A stretch of DNA of 64,000 nt from an uncultured Bacilli bacterium (GTDB lineage: Bacteria; Bacillota_I; Bacilli_A; RF39; UBA660), in assembly GCA_934085595.1 (NCBI GenBank), contig CAKOHK010000002.1, forward strand, positions 1 to 64,000, given 5' to 3'. Shown here piece after piece: positions 17,558 to 27,426 of this stretch. The notes beneath the pieces were generated by a model. The model was not told the origin of the DNA. It did not search any database and saw only the letters and a program-made list of their open reading frames with translations. Numbering within the stretch: position 1 is the first letter of the stretch; every line of letters begins with the position of its first letter. The position numbers and the translations under genes were made by a program.

Positions 17558-18730
17558 ATGAAAAAAAGACTAAAGATTGGCTTATTTATAGATACTTTTT
17601 ATCCAGCTATTGATGGAGTAGTAATAGCCGTAGATAATTTAGCATTAGAACTTTCTAAATATAATGATGTAGTTGTAGTAGCACCAAACAGTGGAGAATA
17701 TGATGATATTAAACCATATAAAATATATAGAATTAACGGACTTAAAGTACCATCAAGTGAGTACATATTTATTAATAAAAAAACACAATTTTCTAAACAC
17801 TATAAAAAATTATTAAAAGAAAGATTTGATGTTATACATATTCACTCACCATTTAATATTGGAAAATTAGGAATTAAAATAGCAAAAGATTTAAATATAC
17901 CTTGTATATGTACAGTCCATACAAGATTTAATTTTGAAGTAGAAAGAATTGCTAAAAGTAAAAAAATAAGTAATATAGCAACTAAAGTAATATTAAGGCC
18001 TTATAATCAATGCGATAAATGTATAGTTGTAAATGATCCATTAATAGAAGAAATAAAAAACTTCGGATATAAGTATGATCCAGTTGTTATATACAATGGA
18101 ACTGATTTAAAAAAATGCAGTAGTAGAAAATTACGAGCAGAGATAATAGAAAAATATAATCTTAAAGATGAAAAAAATATACTAATATTTGTAGGAAGAA
18201 TAATAAGTATTAAAAATATATTTTTTATATTAGATTCATTAAAATTACTGAAAGATAAAAATTATGATTTTAAAATGCTATTTGTTGGAACTGGTCCAGA
18301 AGAAAACGAACTTAAAAATAAAATTAAAAAATATAAATTAGAAAATGAAATTATAATGACGGGTAAAATTACAGACAGAAAGACTTTAGCATGTTTATAT
18401 GATATATCCAATTTATTATTATTCCCATCACTTATGGATACTTCAAGTTTAGTTAGAATAGAAGCAGCAATTAATAAAACACCTGGATTGTTTATATCAG
18501 AAAGTATGGTTGGAGTAACTATTAAAAATAATGTAAATGGATTTACATGCAGCCTAGATAATGAGAAATATACAAATAGAATAATAGAAATATTAGAAAA
18601 CAGAAGATTGTTAAATAGAGTATCTAGAAGTGCTAAAAGAACATTATCAAAAACATGGAGAAAAGTAGCAAAAGAAACATATAATTTATATATAAAAATG
18701 ATTGAGCAAAAAGAAAACGAAGATGAATAA
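17558..18730 (+). CDS. GT4-family glycosyltransferase
   Basis: The 390-residue protein has the GT-B fold of family GT4: N-terminal IGLFIDTFYPAIDGVVIAVDNLA, DVIHIHSPFNIG and the C-terminal nucleotide-sugar site (LIFVGRIISIKNI, FVGTGPEENELK, LFPSLMDTSSLVRIEAA). This pattern is like glycolipid-forming enzymes (monoglucosyl-diacylglycerol synthase / UgtP-analogue GT4 enzymes) and mannosyltransferases. The EX7E motif is not typical: the second half reads MDTSSLVRIEAA. With pgsA nearby, a membrane glycolipid role is plausible but not shown. Confidence 0.8.
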   Translation: MKKRLKIGLFIDTFYPAIDGVVIAVDNLALELSKYNDVVVVAPNSGEYDDIKPYKIYRINGLKVPSSEYIFINKKTQFSKHYKKLLKERFDVIHIHSPFNIGKLGIKIAKDLNIPCICTVHTRFNFEVERIAKSKKISNIATKVILRPYNQCDKCIVVNDPLIEEIKNFGYKYDPVVIYNGTDLKKCSSRKLRAEIIEKYNLKDEKNILIFVGRIISIKNIFFILDSLKLLKDKNYDFKMLFVGTGPEENELKNKIKKYKLENEIIMTGKITDRKTLACLYDISNLLLFPSLMDTSSLVRIEAAINKTPGLFISESMVGVTIKNNVNGFTCSLDNEKYTNRIIEILENRRLLNRVSRSAKRTLSKTWRKVAKETYNLYIKMIEQKENEDE

Positions 18731-18861
18731 TAAAAACGTAAAAAAATTATTTGTATAAAATAATTGCACAAAAAATTAAAATATTTATAGTGAAAAAAAG
18801 ATTATAATTCACTTAAAATAAGTAAAAAAAGAAAGTACAAATAAATGTTTGCAAAAAATTG

Positions 18862-18890
18862 TTGACAAAGAAAAAGTATTAGTTTACAAT
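18862..18890 (+). promoter_or_regulatory. Sigma-A-type promoter of recA
   Basis: TTGACA at 18862-18867, 17-nt spacer, TACAAT at 18885-18890; AGGAGAGG and the ATG follow. No canonical LexA box is seen. TTTGCAAA lies at 18848-18855, six bases before the -35, as also seen upstream of the HAD gene. Confidence 0.8.
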
Positions 18891-18913
18891 TAATTTATAA
18901 AGGAGAGGTAATC

Positions 18914-19951
18914 ATGAAAAAAGACAAAGATAAAGCACTTGAACAAGTTTTGGCAGATATTGAAAAACAATTTGGAAAAGGTGCTATTATGAAACTAGGA
19001 GAAAAGGGTGTTAAAAATATAGATGTAGTTTCTAGTGGCTCATTACTATTAGATCAAGCATTAGGAGTAGGAGGATATCCAAAGGGAAGAATAATTGAGG
19101 TATTTGGACCAGAATCAAGTGGTAAAACGACAATTGCTCTTCATGCTATAGCAGAAGTACAAAAGACTGGAGGAAAAGCAGCTTTCATAGATGCAGAACA
19201 CGCTTTAGACCCAGTATATGCAAAAAAACTTGGAGTTAATGTAGACGAACTATTATTAAGTCAACCAGATACAGGAGAACAAGCACTAGAAATAGTTGAA
19301 GCTTTAGTAAGAAGTGAAGCGATGAGTATTATAGTAATAGATTCAGTCGCAGCACTAGTACCACAAGCTGAAATCGAAGGAGAAATGGGAGATTCTCACG
19401 TAGGTTTACAAGCAAGATTAATGTCACAAGCATTAAGAAAATTAAGCGGTGTAATAAATAAGACTAATACTATTTGTATATTTATAAATCAATTAAGAGA
19501 AAAAGTTGGTATTATGTTTGGTAATCCAGAAACTACACCAGGAGGAAGAGCCTTAAAGTTCTATTCATCTGTAAGATTAGACGTTAGAAGAGGGGAACAA
19601 ATTAAACAAGGTTCAGAAGCTGTAGGAAATAAAACAGTTATTAAAGTTGTTAAAAATAAAGTAGCACCTCCATTCAAAACAGCAGAAGTTGAAATAGTAT
19701 ATGGAGAAGGGATATCAAAAATAGGTGAAATTATTGATTTAGCAGTAAACTATGGAATTATAGATAAGAGTGGAGCATGGTTTAGTTACAAAGGAAATAA
19801 AATTGGACAAGGTAAAGAAAATGTTAAATTAGTACTAAAAGCAAATGCACCATTATACAAAGAAATAGAAGAAAAAGTACGTAAAGAAATATTTAAAAAA
19901 GAAGATGATAAAGAAGTAACAACATCAAATGAAATTGAAGAGAAGAAATAA
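18914..19951 (+). CDS. recA: Recombinase RecA
   Basis: The 345-residue protein is a full-length RecA: Walker A GPESSGKT at ~65-72, IDAEHALDP, Walker B in IIVIDSVAALVPQAEIEG, loop L2 region FINQLREKVGIMFGNPETTPGG and an acidic lysine-rich C-terminus. It forms filaments on single-stranded DNA, performs strand exchange and would promote SOS-repressor cleavage where present. It is transcribed from its own promoter. Confidence 0.98.
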   Translation: MKKDKDKALEQVLADIEKQFGKGAIMKLGEKGVKNIDVVSSGSLLLDQALGVGGYPKGRIIEVFGPESSGKTTIALHAIAEVQKTGGKAAFIDAEHALDPVYAKKLGVNVDELLLSQPDTGEQALEIVEALVRSEAMSIIVIDSVAALVPQAEIEGEMGDSHVGLQARLMSQALRKLSGVINKTNTICIFINQLREKVGIMFGNPETTPGGRALKFYSSVRLDVRRGEQIKQGSEAVGNKTVIKVVKNKVAPPFKTAEVEIVYGEGISKIGEIIDLAVNYGIIDKSGAWFSYKGNKIGQGKENVKLVLKANAPLYKEIEEKVRKEIFKKEDDKEVTTSNEIEEKK

Positions 19952-19999
19952 ATATAGATTTTTGCTTTGTAATTTAGTATAATTATCCTAGGAGACAAT

Positions 20000-20965
20000 A
20001 TGCAAAAAAGAAAATTTAATTATTATAAGTTTGGAATATTTTGTGCAGTAGTAATAGGGGTAATTGTTTTAATTATTTTAGGAATAACAAGTTTAATAAA
20101 AAATATAAACTATAAAAAAAGTTATGAATATAAGTTCATACAAGTTGGTTATTCAAAAGAAGAATATGATGTAATTAGTAAAAATATAAAAGAAAAAGAT
20201 TATAATAAATTATTAGAGAAAAAATATGATAAAGAAATAATACCTCTAGTAAAAGAAAAATATTTTATGATATCAAACTTAGACAAGTATTTAGAATATT
20301 TCAAAGAAAATGATAATGCAGAAACAAGTGATGTAATAAAAATAATAAACACACAAGCTGATATAGATTGGATAGATACAGAGTATGACACTGATACAAG
20401 TAAAAATGAATTAATGCTTGTAAATAGATTGTATGGTTTAAATAAAGAATATGCACCAGAAGACATAGAAAATCTTTCACTTTCTATATCATATAGTGGC
20501 AATAAAATATCTAGAAGTATAATAGAAAACATAAATGATTTAATTAATGCAGGAAAACAAAATAACTATACATTTGTAGTTTCTCAAGGATATAGATCGT
20601 ATGAAGATCAAGAAAAGATATACAATTCAATGTCTAATAGTATCGGACAAAGTGAGGCAGATAAAGTAGCAGCACGTCCAGGACATTCTGAATACCAAAC
20701 AGGATTATCGTTTGATTTACAGCCATATAATAAGGTGTTTGAAAATGCTTTTGAAAGTGAAGAGTATAACTGGTTAAAAGAAAATGCATATAAATATGGC
20801 TTCATATTAAGATTAACAAAAGAAGGAGAAGAGATAACTAAGTTTAAACCTTCTACATGGAGATTAAGATATGTAGGAGAAGAAGCAGCGCAAAAAATAT
20901 ATGAAGAAAATATTACATTTGAAGAATATTATGCATATTATGTTATAGGTGAAAACAATGAATAA
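20000..20965 (+). CDS. D-alanyl-D-alanine carboxypeptidase, VanY/M15B family
   Basis: The 321-residue protein has an N-terminal membrane anchor (~10-35) and a C-terminal LAS-family zinc peptidase: SQGYRSYEDQEKIY, then GHSEYQTGLSFD at ~229-240 supplying the His and Asp ligands, and STWRLRYVG before the terminus. It trims terminal D-Ala from peptidoglycan stem peptides outside the membrane, indicating a functional cell wall. AGGAGA precedes the ATG. Its last bases overlap yvcK. Confidence 0.88.
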   Translation: MQKRKFNYYKFGIFCAVVIGVIVLIILGITSLIKNINYKKSYEYKFIQVGYSKEEYDVISKNIKEKDYNKLLEKKYDKEIIPLVKEKYFMISNLDKYLEYFKENDNAETSDVIKIINTQADIDWIDTEYDTDTSKNELMLVNRLYGLNKEYAPEDIENLSLSISYSGNKISRSIIENINDLINAGKQNNYTFVVSQGYRSYEDQEKIYNSMSNSIGQSEADKVAARPGHSEYQTGLSFDLQPYNKVFENAFESEEYNWLKENAYKYGFILRLTKEGEEITKFKPSTWRLRYVGEEAAQKIYEENITFEEYYAYYVIGENNE

Positions 20966-21899
20966 AAAAGTAGTAGTACTAGGAGGAGGAACAGGACAAT
21001 CTTCTTTGTTAAGAGGACTAAAGCTTTTCCCTCTAGATATAACAGCAGTTGTAACTGTAGCTGATGATGGAAAGAGTACAGGTAAATTAAGAAAAGAGTT
21101 TAATATTCCGGGTGTTGGAGATATTAGAAGAGTATTAATATCATTATCAGAAACTGAAGAAGTAGTTGAAAAATTAGTAGATTATAGATTTAAAACTGAT
21201 AGTGATTTAGATGGACACAGTATTGGAAATATAATATTAACAGCATTAATAGATCTATATGGTGATTTAACCACGGCTGTTAAAGAAATATCAAAAATGC
21301 TTAATCTAAAAGGAAAAGTATATCCATTAACTAACGATAATGTTGTATTGATGGGAAAAATGAATAATGGTAAAACTATTGAAGGAGAACATAATATAAC
21401 TGAATCGCAATTAAACATAAAAAAAGTTTTCTACAAAAAAGAGCCTCAAATTAATAAAGAAGTATTAAGAGAAATAGAAGATAGTGATTTAATAATACTA
21501 AGTATGGGAAGTTTATATACAAGCATCATTCCAAATCTAATTAGTAAACAAATAATAAAAGCAATTGATTCAAGCAAAGCTAAAATTATGTATGTATGCA
21601 ATATAATGACACAACCAGGAGAAACAGATGACTTTAAAGTAAGTGACCATATAAATGTATTAAATAGTTATTTAGGTAAAAGAAAAGTTGATGTTGTAAT
21701 TGTTAACAACGAAAAAATAGACGAAGCACTGATAGAGAATTATAGAAATAAAGAGCAAAAAGATTTAGTAATATATGATAAAGAAAATATAAAATGCAAA
21801 GTAATTGCTAAACCACTATTGAAGGTTGATGAAAACGGAAGTTTAAGACACGATAGTGTGAGAGTTGGACTAGAAATCTTAAATTATTTGATAAAATAA
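20958..21899 (+). CDS. YvcK/CofD-family gluconeogenesis and cell-morphology factor
   Basis: The ~313-residue protein has the UDP-sugar-binding signature GGGTGQSSLLRGLK, VTVADDGKSTGKLR and GVGDIRRVLISL of the YvcK branch of the CofD fold. YvcK is needed on gluconeogenic carbon sources and for wall shape in Bacillus. The ATG at 20958, eight bases inside the carboxypeptidase 3' end, fits the AGGTGA site better than the GTG at 20949. The usual neighbours rapZ and whiA are absent here. Confidence 0.92.
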   Translation: MNKKVVVLGGGTGQSSLLRGLKLFPLDITAVVTVADDGKSTGKLRKEFNIPGVGDIRRVLISLSETEEVVEKLVDYRFKTDSDLDGHSIGNIILTALIDLYGDLTTAVKEISKMLNLKGKVYPLTNDNVVLMGKMNNGKTIEGEHNITESQLNIKKVFYKKEPQINKEVLREIEDSDLIILSMGSLYTSIIPNLISKQIIKAIDSSKAKIMYVCNIMTQPGETDDFKVSDHINVLNSYLGKRKVDVVIVNNEKIDEALIENYRNKEQKDLVIYDKENIKCKVIAKPLLKVDENGSLRHDSVRVGLEILNYLIK

Positions 21900-21931
21900 T
21901 TCAAAAATAGCAAAAATAATCAAAAAAGCAC

Positions 21932-21961
21932 TTGACTAACCGAATGTTTTTATGCTAATAT
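21932..21961 (+). promoter_or_regulatory. Promoter of tRNA-Ala
   Basis: TTGACT at 21932-21937 and TAATAT at 21956-21961, 18-nt spacer. A small palindrome CTTGATTAAATCAAG at 21969-21983 lies in the short pre-tRNA leader. Confidence 0.6.
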
Positions 21962-21996
21962 TAACATGCTTGATTAAATCAAGTGCCTACCTATAT

Positions 21997-22073
21997 GGGG
22001 AATTAGCTCAGTTGGCTAGAGCATCTGCCTTGCACGCAGGAGGTCGCGGGTTCAAGTCCCACATTCTCCACCA
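21997..22073 (+). tRNA. tRNA-Ala (anticodon TGC)
   Basis: The 77-nt gene has acceptor GGGGAAT pairing with ATTCTCC, the D-loop AGCTCAGTTGG, anticodon loop CTTGCAC in the stem CTGC/GCAG, the T-arm GGTTCAAGTCC and an encoded CCA. Confidence 0.97.
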
Positions 22074-22084
22074 TATTGATATTT

Positions 22085-22106
22085 AAACCTGCATTTGCAG
22101 GTTTTT
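22085..22106 (+). terminator. Terminator of tRNA-Ala
   Basis: Stem AAACCTGC (22085-22092)/GCAGGTTT (22097-22104), 4-nt loop, then T. Confidence 0.8.
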
Positions 22107-22270
22107 AATTTTGCCAAACGTACTTTCAAATATATAAATATATTTAACCAAAGTTATTGAAACCTATAATCTAATTAAATACAAATTAAATTACTAATGA
22201 GCAAAAAGATATAGAAAAAAATCAAAAACTATGATACAATATACGAGATTCAACCGGAGGTAAAATATAA

Positions 22271-24268
22271 ATGAAATTAAGTGATATTAAAGGACTTGGT
22301 CCAAAAGCAATAGAATCTTTAAAGAATATAAATATAAATGGGATAGATGATTTAGTACACTATTACCCATATAGACACGATATTATATCTCTAACGAATA
22401 TAAAAGAAGCAGAAGATAAAGAAAATGTAATAATAGAATGTATAGTTGATAGTGTTCCATTTGCAAAAAGATTTAGAGCTAATATGACAAGTTTATCATT
22501 TAGAGCAATGTCAAATAAAAAAATGATAGCGGTAATGATTTTTAATAGAACATTTTTAAAAAGTAATATAAGACCAGGTACAAAACTTATAGTCTTTGGA
22601 AAATATGATAAATTAAAAAATACAGTAATCGCATCAGATATATCTTTTGAACCTCTAATAGACGGTTCAATAGAAACAAAATATCATTTAACATCAGGAA
22701 TAACAGCAAAAGCATTAAAGAAATATATAAATGAAGCGCTAGAGCACTATGATAATTATATAGATCTAGTTCCAGATTACTTAAACGAAAAATATGGCTT
22801 TATCTCAGAAAAAGAAGCAATAAATCTTGTACATAATCCTAAAAATAAAGATGATGTTAAAAAGTCTTTGCTAAAATTAAAATATGAAGAATTATTTGAA
22901 TTCATGTTTAAAATTAATTATCTAAAAGAAACAAATAAAGATAGTAAAACAGGATATATAAGAAATATAGATCCGGAAGATGTAAATGATTTCATTAGAA
23001 GTTTACCATTTGAATTAACAGCAGATCAAAACAAGGCGGCAGAAGATATATTTAATGACATGACATCAAGTAGAAGAATGAATAGAATGTTGCAAGGTGA
23101 TGTTGGAAGTGGAAAAACTGTTGTAGCAGTAATCGCAGCATATATAAATCATTTATCTAATCATCAAACGGCATTAATGGCTCCAACAGAAGTTTTAGCT
23201 CTTCAGCATTATCAAACTATAAGAGATTTGCTTATTGGTACAGATATAAGAGTAGACTGTATAGTTGGAAGCATGAAGAAAAAAGAAAAAGATGAAATAG
23301 CAGAAAAACTAAAAGAAGGAAAAATAGACTTTATAATTGGAACACACACACTAATAAGTGACAATATAGAGTTTAAAAATCTTGGACTTGTAATTACAGA
23401 TGAACAACATAGATTTGGAGTAAACCAAAGAGCATCACTTAAAAATAAAGGATTGCTTCCAGACACACTTTACATGTCAGCAACACCAATACCAAGAACA
23501 TTTGCGCTTACAATATATGGTGACATGGATATATCAAATATTAAAACAAAACCAAGTGGAAGAAAAGAAATCAAAACAATCATAAAAAGCGAAAAAGAAC
23601 TAGTAAGCGTTTACGAGATGATGAAAGATGAAATATCTAAATCACATCAAGTATTTATAGTATCTCCATTAATTGAAGAAAGTGATACATTAGATTTAAC
23701 AACAGTAAATGAAATAAAAAGAAATATAGATTTATACTTCGGTGGGAAAGTTAAAAGTGCAGTATTACATGGAAAGTTATCAAAAGTAGATAAAGATAAA
23801 ATAATGGAAGACTTTAAAGATAAAAAAACAGACATATTAATTTCTACAACAGTAATAGAAGTAGGAATAGATATTAAAAATGCAACACTTATGGTAATAT
23901 ATGATGCAGGTAGATTTGGTCTTGCAACACTACACCAATTAAGAGGAAGAGTTGGAAGAAACGAATATGAAAGTACATGTGTATTAATAGGAAACAAAGA
24001 TAACAAACGACTTAAAGTCTTAGAAGAAAGTAATGACGGATTTTATATTACAGAAAAAGATTATGAAATGCGTGGTGAAGGAGATTTATTTGGAGTTAAG
24101 CAAAGTGGAGATATGATATTTAAACTAGCTGATCCAAAAAATGATATGAAGATATTATTACAAGCAAGAGATGATTCTAAAGAATTCTATTTAAATAATA
24201 AAGATAATAACTTTGAAAACTACAAAGAATATGCTAAAATAATAAAAGAAATGGAAAATTTAGATTAA
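22271..24268 (+). CDS. recG: ATP-dependent DNA helicase RecG
   Basis: The 665-residue protein has an N-terminal wedge/OB domain starting with an HhH-like SDIKGLGPKAIESL, Walker A MLQGDVGSGKTVVA (~278-290), a DEQHRFGVNQR motif II, SATPIPRT motif III and the C-terminal GRVGRNEYESTC and GEGDLFGVKQSG (TRG motif). It remodels stalled forks and Holliday junctions. CCGGAGG precedes the ATG. A TATGATACAAT-like -10 region is near 22232. Confidence 0.97.
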   Translation: MKLSDIKGLGPKAIESLKNININGIDDLVHYYPYRHDIISLTNIKEAEDKENVIIECIVDSVPFAKRFRANMTSLSFRAMSNKKMIAVMIFNRTFLKSNIRPGTKLIVFGKYDKLKNTVIASDISFEPLIDGSIETKYHLTSGITAKALKKYINEALEHYDNYIDLVPDYLNEKYGFISEKEAINLVHNPKNKDDVKKSLLKLKYEELFEFMFKINYLKETNKDSKTGYIRNIDPEDVNDFIRSLPFELTADQNKAAEDIFNDMTSSRRMNRMLQGDVGSGKTVVAVIAAYINHLSNHQTALMAPTEVLALQHYQTIRDLLIGTDIRVDCIVGSMKKKEKDEIAEKLKEGKIDFIIGTHTLISDNIEFKNLGLVITDEQHRFGVNQRASLKNKGLLPDTLYMSATPIPRTFALTIYGDMDISNIKTKPSGRKEIKTIIKSEKELVSVYEMMKDEISKSHQVFIVSPLIEESDTLDLTTVNEIKRNIDLYFGGKVKSAVLHGKLSKVDKDKIMEDFKDKKTDILISTTVIEVGIDIKNATLMVIYDAGRFGLATLHQLRGRVGRNEYESTCVLIGNKDNKRLKVLEESNDGFYITEKDYEMRGEGDLFGVKQSGDMIFKLADPKNDMKILLQARDDSKEFYLNNKDNNFENYKEYAKIIKEMENLD

Positions 24269-24358
24269 TGTATTAACAAAAATTATTTAAAAGTAATAAT
24301 ATATATGTTAAAATAAACTAGTAAAATTCAAAAATTATTATTAAGAGGAGTGATTAAA

Positions 24359-25072
24359 ATGGGAAGAGCTCATGAAGTTAGAGCTAAATCAATGGCTGCA
24401 ACAGCAGCAAAAAAATCAAAATTATATTCAATTTATGCTAAAGAAATATATCAAGCAGCAAAAGGAAACCCTGATCCTGCTAGTAACGATACATTAAGAA
24501 GAGTAATTGAAAAAGCAAAAAGAGAACAAGTTCCAGCAGATGTTATCAATAGAAATATAGATAAAGTTAAAAAAGGTGTAACAGAAGATTATACAACTGT
24601 AGAATACGAAGCATTTGCACAAGGTGGAAGCACACTAATTATCAAATGTTTAACAGATAATTCAAATAGAACAATAAGCTTCCTAAAAACAGCATTTAAT
24701 AAAGGTGGAGCAAAAATGGCATCTCAAGGTGCTGTAAGTTATATGTATGATCATCTAGGAGTTGTAGGAATTAAAGGACACACTGAAGATGAAATTATGG
24801 ATGCATTAATAAATGCAGATGTAGATGCAAACGATATAGAAGTTGAAGATGATATGATAGTTGTATACACAGAAGTAACTGATTTAAACAATGCAAAAAA
24901 AGCATTAGAAACAGCTTTTCCAGGTATAACATTTGAACTAGATGAAATATCATATTTTGCAAAAGATACAGTTACATTAAATGATGAAGAAAAAGAAAAG
25001 TTTAATAGATTATTAGGACTATTAGATGATTTAGATGATGTAAGTAATGTATATCATAATGTAGAGTTATAA
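24359..25072 (+). CDS. YebC/PmpR-family DNA-binding protein
   Basis: The 237-residue protein begins MGRAHEVRAKSMAATAAKKS and contains RVIEKAKREQVPADVINRNIDK and YEAFAQGGSTLIIKCLTDNSNRT, the YebC signature. The family has been linked to transcription regulation and, more recently, to ribosome function at difficult motifs. GAGGAGTG lies upstream; the ATG at 24359 is preferred to an in-frame GTG that overlaps the ribosome-binding site. The gene ends in its own terminator, which separates it from the secretion locus. Confidence 0.93.
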   Translation: MGRAHEVRAKSMAATAAKKSKLYSIYAKEIYQAAKGNPDPASNDTLRRVIEKAKREQVPADVINRNIDKVKKGVTEDYTTVEYEAFAQGGSTLIIKCLTDNSNRTISFLKTAFNKGGAKMASQGAVSYMYDHLGVVGIKGHTEDEIMDALINADVDANDIEVEDDMIVVYTEVTDLNNAKKALETAFPGITFELDEISYFAKDTVTLNDEEKEKFNRLLGLLDDLDDVSNVYHNVEL

Positions 25073-25087
25073 AACTCTATCTTTTTT
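25062..25087 (+). terminator. Terminator of yebC
   Basis: Stem TAGAGTT (25062-25068)/AACTCTA (25073-25079) spanning the stop codon, then TC and six T. Confidence 0.8.
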
Positions 25088-25159
25088 GATATAGAAATAC
25101 TTTAAATTAAAAAATAATTATGTTATAATCAAAATATATTAAAATAGATTGGAGTAGTT

Positions 25160-27070
25160 ATGACAATATCACAAATAATTACATTCTTAGCAGGTAGTGC
25201 TTGGGAATGGACTATATTAGATAGCATAGGACTTTTTCTTGATGCAATAGTATATTCACTAGTTGCATATTCATATAAATTATTTTTAATCATGTCACAG
25301 CTAAACTTAAATATAATTTATCAAATGGCAGCGCCAATAGTAGATAGAGTAAAAGCTTTGATTATGGTTTTTGTATTATTTAAATTGGCAATTACTTTAA
25401 TAGGAAGTTTACTCGAACCAGAAAAATTAGAACAAACAGGTGGTAAAATATTAAAAAATATAGTAGTAGCGGTAATACTGCTTGTATCATATGATTTTAT
25501 ATTTGAACTCGGAAACGATTTATCAATGATTGCTTTAGGAACAACAGATACAAGTGCATTTCAAATATTAGATCCACCAGAAGATACAAATGGTCTTGTA
25601 TCAAAATTGATATTTGGATCAGCTAGTGGAGTAGATAAAACAAAAGACTTTGGAGTTTACCTAGCAGCATCAACATTAAATATTTTCTTACATGATGTGG
25701 AAGGTGGTTCAGTAGCAAGCAATGTATACACACAAATAATAAACAATTCGGGAACAAGTTACAATTTTAATCCAATAAAAGATACAAAAGGAGAAATTGG
25801 AAGAACGGTAGAATATACATACCCTATAATCAGTAGTATTATGGGAATATATTTAATTTACTCTATAGTACAAATAGCGATTCAAGTAGGAATAAGAATG
25901 TTTAAAATGATGATTCTTCAAATAGTAGCACCTATTCCAATTTGTAGTATTATATCTGATGGAGTAAAGGGAAAAAGCTTTTCAGCATTTATGAAACTAT
26001 ATTTTACAACTTTAATACAAGTAGCAGTAAGAGTAGCAACAATGTTCTTGGCAACAGCATTTGTAGGTACATTTTACAACTTGATAATGTCAGGATCACT
26101 TACAACTGGTGAAACAGGAATGACTAGATTCCTAGTAGTTATAATTATAATAGTAGCGGTTTATAGATTTGTAAGAGAATTACCAAAGTTCTTACAATCA
26201 TTATTCCCAGGAATGAACTTTGAAGCAAACATGGGAGGATTTGGAAATACTCTTAGAACCATAGGAAATGTAGGAGCTGGTGTAGGAGGATTTGCTCTAG
26301 GTGGAGCTGCAGGACTAGCAACTGGTGGAGGATTCTTCCAAGGCGCACTAGGTGGAGCAACTTCAGCATATAGAGGAGAAGGAATAAGAGGCCAATTACA
26401 AAACGTTCAAAATGCTCAAGCTAGAGGAGAAACGTATAAAGACATCGGATTTGGCAATGCTATGCTTAACAGTTTAGGGGCACCACTCGGAATAACAGCA
26501 GCAAGACAAAGCCGTGAAAAAGATGCAATAAATCAAGAACAACAAAAAATCGCAGCTGCAGAAAAAGAAAAGAATAGATTGAATCAAGACAAAACAAGAC
26601 TAAATCAAGAAAAGGATAGATTGAATAAGTTGGCAGAAAGTGCAAGAAGAGATGTACAAAACAACAACACTAATTTTGGTAGATTTGGTAATTATAGAAA
26701 TATTTCAAGTTCAGAAGATTTATATAATAGAGTAGCATCTAACGATTCTATAGTTGCACAGCAAAAAGCAATTCTAAATAGTACAACGGCATCTCAAGTT
26801 GATAGAGATTCGGCAGCACTAGCATTAAGATCACGTACTGATCAGCTTAGACAATATGCAGAAGCTGAATACAATACCGCTTTAGATAAAGCAGCAACAA
26901 ATAATGGTATGAGTATTAATGATATTAATACAGGAATTAATACGGCTGATTCAGACATAGCTGCAAGAGATGCAGATATTGCTACACAAGACTCACTAAT
27001 AGATGCAGCAAATGCAAATATAGAAACGCATGAAGGTAGATTAAAACAAGCAGGGGGAAGTACAAAATAG
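25160..27070 (+). CDS. VirB6/TrbL-like T4SS membrane channel protein
   Basis: The 636-residue protein has several membrane segments in its first ~350 residues, then a Gly/Ala-rich stretch (VGAGVGGFALGGAAG) and a long charged, Asn/Gln-rich coiled-coil tail (EKEKNRLNQDKTRLNQEKD, 440-635). This is the layout of VirB6/TrbL inner-membrane channel components in Gram-positive conjugation systems. It is first of a cluster with PrgI-like, VirB4 and VirD4 genes, which fixes the context. A TATAAT-like box lies near 25123 and TGGAG precedes the ATG. The long coiled coil may face the cytoplasm or outside; unknown. Confidence 0.75.
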   Translation: MTISQIITFLAGSAWEWTILDSIGLFLDAIVYSLVAYSYKLFLIMSQLNLNIIYQMAAPIVDRVKALIMVFVLFKLAITLIGSLLEPEKLEQTGGKILKNIVVAVILLVSYDFIFELGNDLSMIALGTTDTSAFQILDPPEDTNGLVSKLIFGSASGVDKTKDFGVYLAASTLNIFLHDVEGGSVASNVYTQIINNSGTSYNFNPIKDTKGEIGRTVEYTYPIISSIMGIYLIYSIVQIAIQVGIRMFKMMILQIVAPIPICSIISDGVKGKSFSAFMKLYFTTLIQVAVRVATMFLATAFVGTFYNLIMSGSLTTGETGMTRFLVVIIIIVAVYRFVRELPKFLQSLFPGMNFEANMGGFGNTLRTIGNVGAGVGGFALGGAAGLATGGGFFQGALGGATSAYRGEGIRGQLQNVQNAQARGETYKDIGFGNAMLNSLGAPLGITAARQSREKDAINQEQQKIAAAEKEKNRLNQDKTRLNQEKDRLNKLAESARRDVQNNNTNFGRFGNYRNISSSEDLYNRVASNDSIVAQQKAILNSTTASQVDRDSAALALRSRTDQLRQYAEAEYNTALDKAATNNGMSINDINTGINTADSDIAARDADIATQDSLIDAANANIETHEGRLKQAGGSTK

Positions 27071-27096
27071 ACTAAATAGAATGAAAGGGTGATTAC

Positions 27097-27426
27097 ATGA
27101 ATGGTAGATATATAATTCCCGCGAACAGTAAAAGCGGTCAATTATTATTTAATATATTTAGACCTATAGACTTAGGAATAATAGTGACAGGAGTATTTAT
27201 AACATTTATACTTCTAATAGCTTTACCTGGAGATTCAATGGCAGAAATAGTTATTAAATTAGCCCCTGCTCTAATATCTGCTTTGCTAGTATTTCCAGTA
27301 GCGTACTATCATAATGTACTAGTATTCTTAACAGAAGCTTATTACTATTTTACAAGTCAAAATAAATATTTATGGAGAGGTTGGTGTTCTTGGTATGACG
27401 CAAGCAAAACAGACAAAAAAAATTAA
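27097..27426 (+). CDS. PrgI-family (VirB3-like) T4SS membrane protein
   Basis: The 109-residue protein has two strong membrane helices close together (~25-47 and ~52-75) after a basic start and a short C-terminal tail, matching PrgI-type small subunits that sit just before VirB4 in Gram-positive and CPR conjugation loci. AAGGGTG lies 8 bases before the ATG. Its 3' end overlaps the next gene by 32 bases. Confidence 0.75.
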   Translation: MNGRYIIPANSKSGQLLFNIFRPIDLGIIVTGVFITFILLIALPGDSMAEIVIKLAPALISALLVFPVAYYHNVLVFLTEAYYYFTSQNKYLWRGWCSWYDASKTDKKN

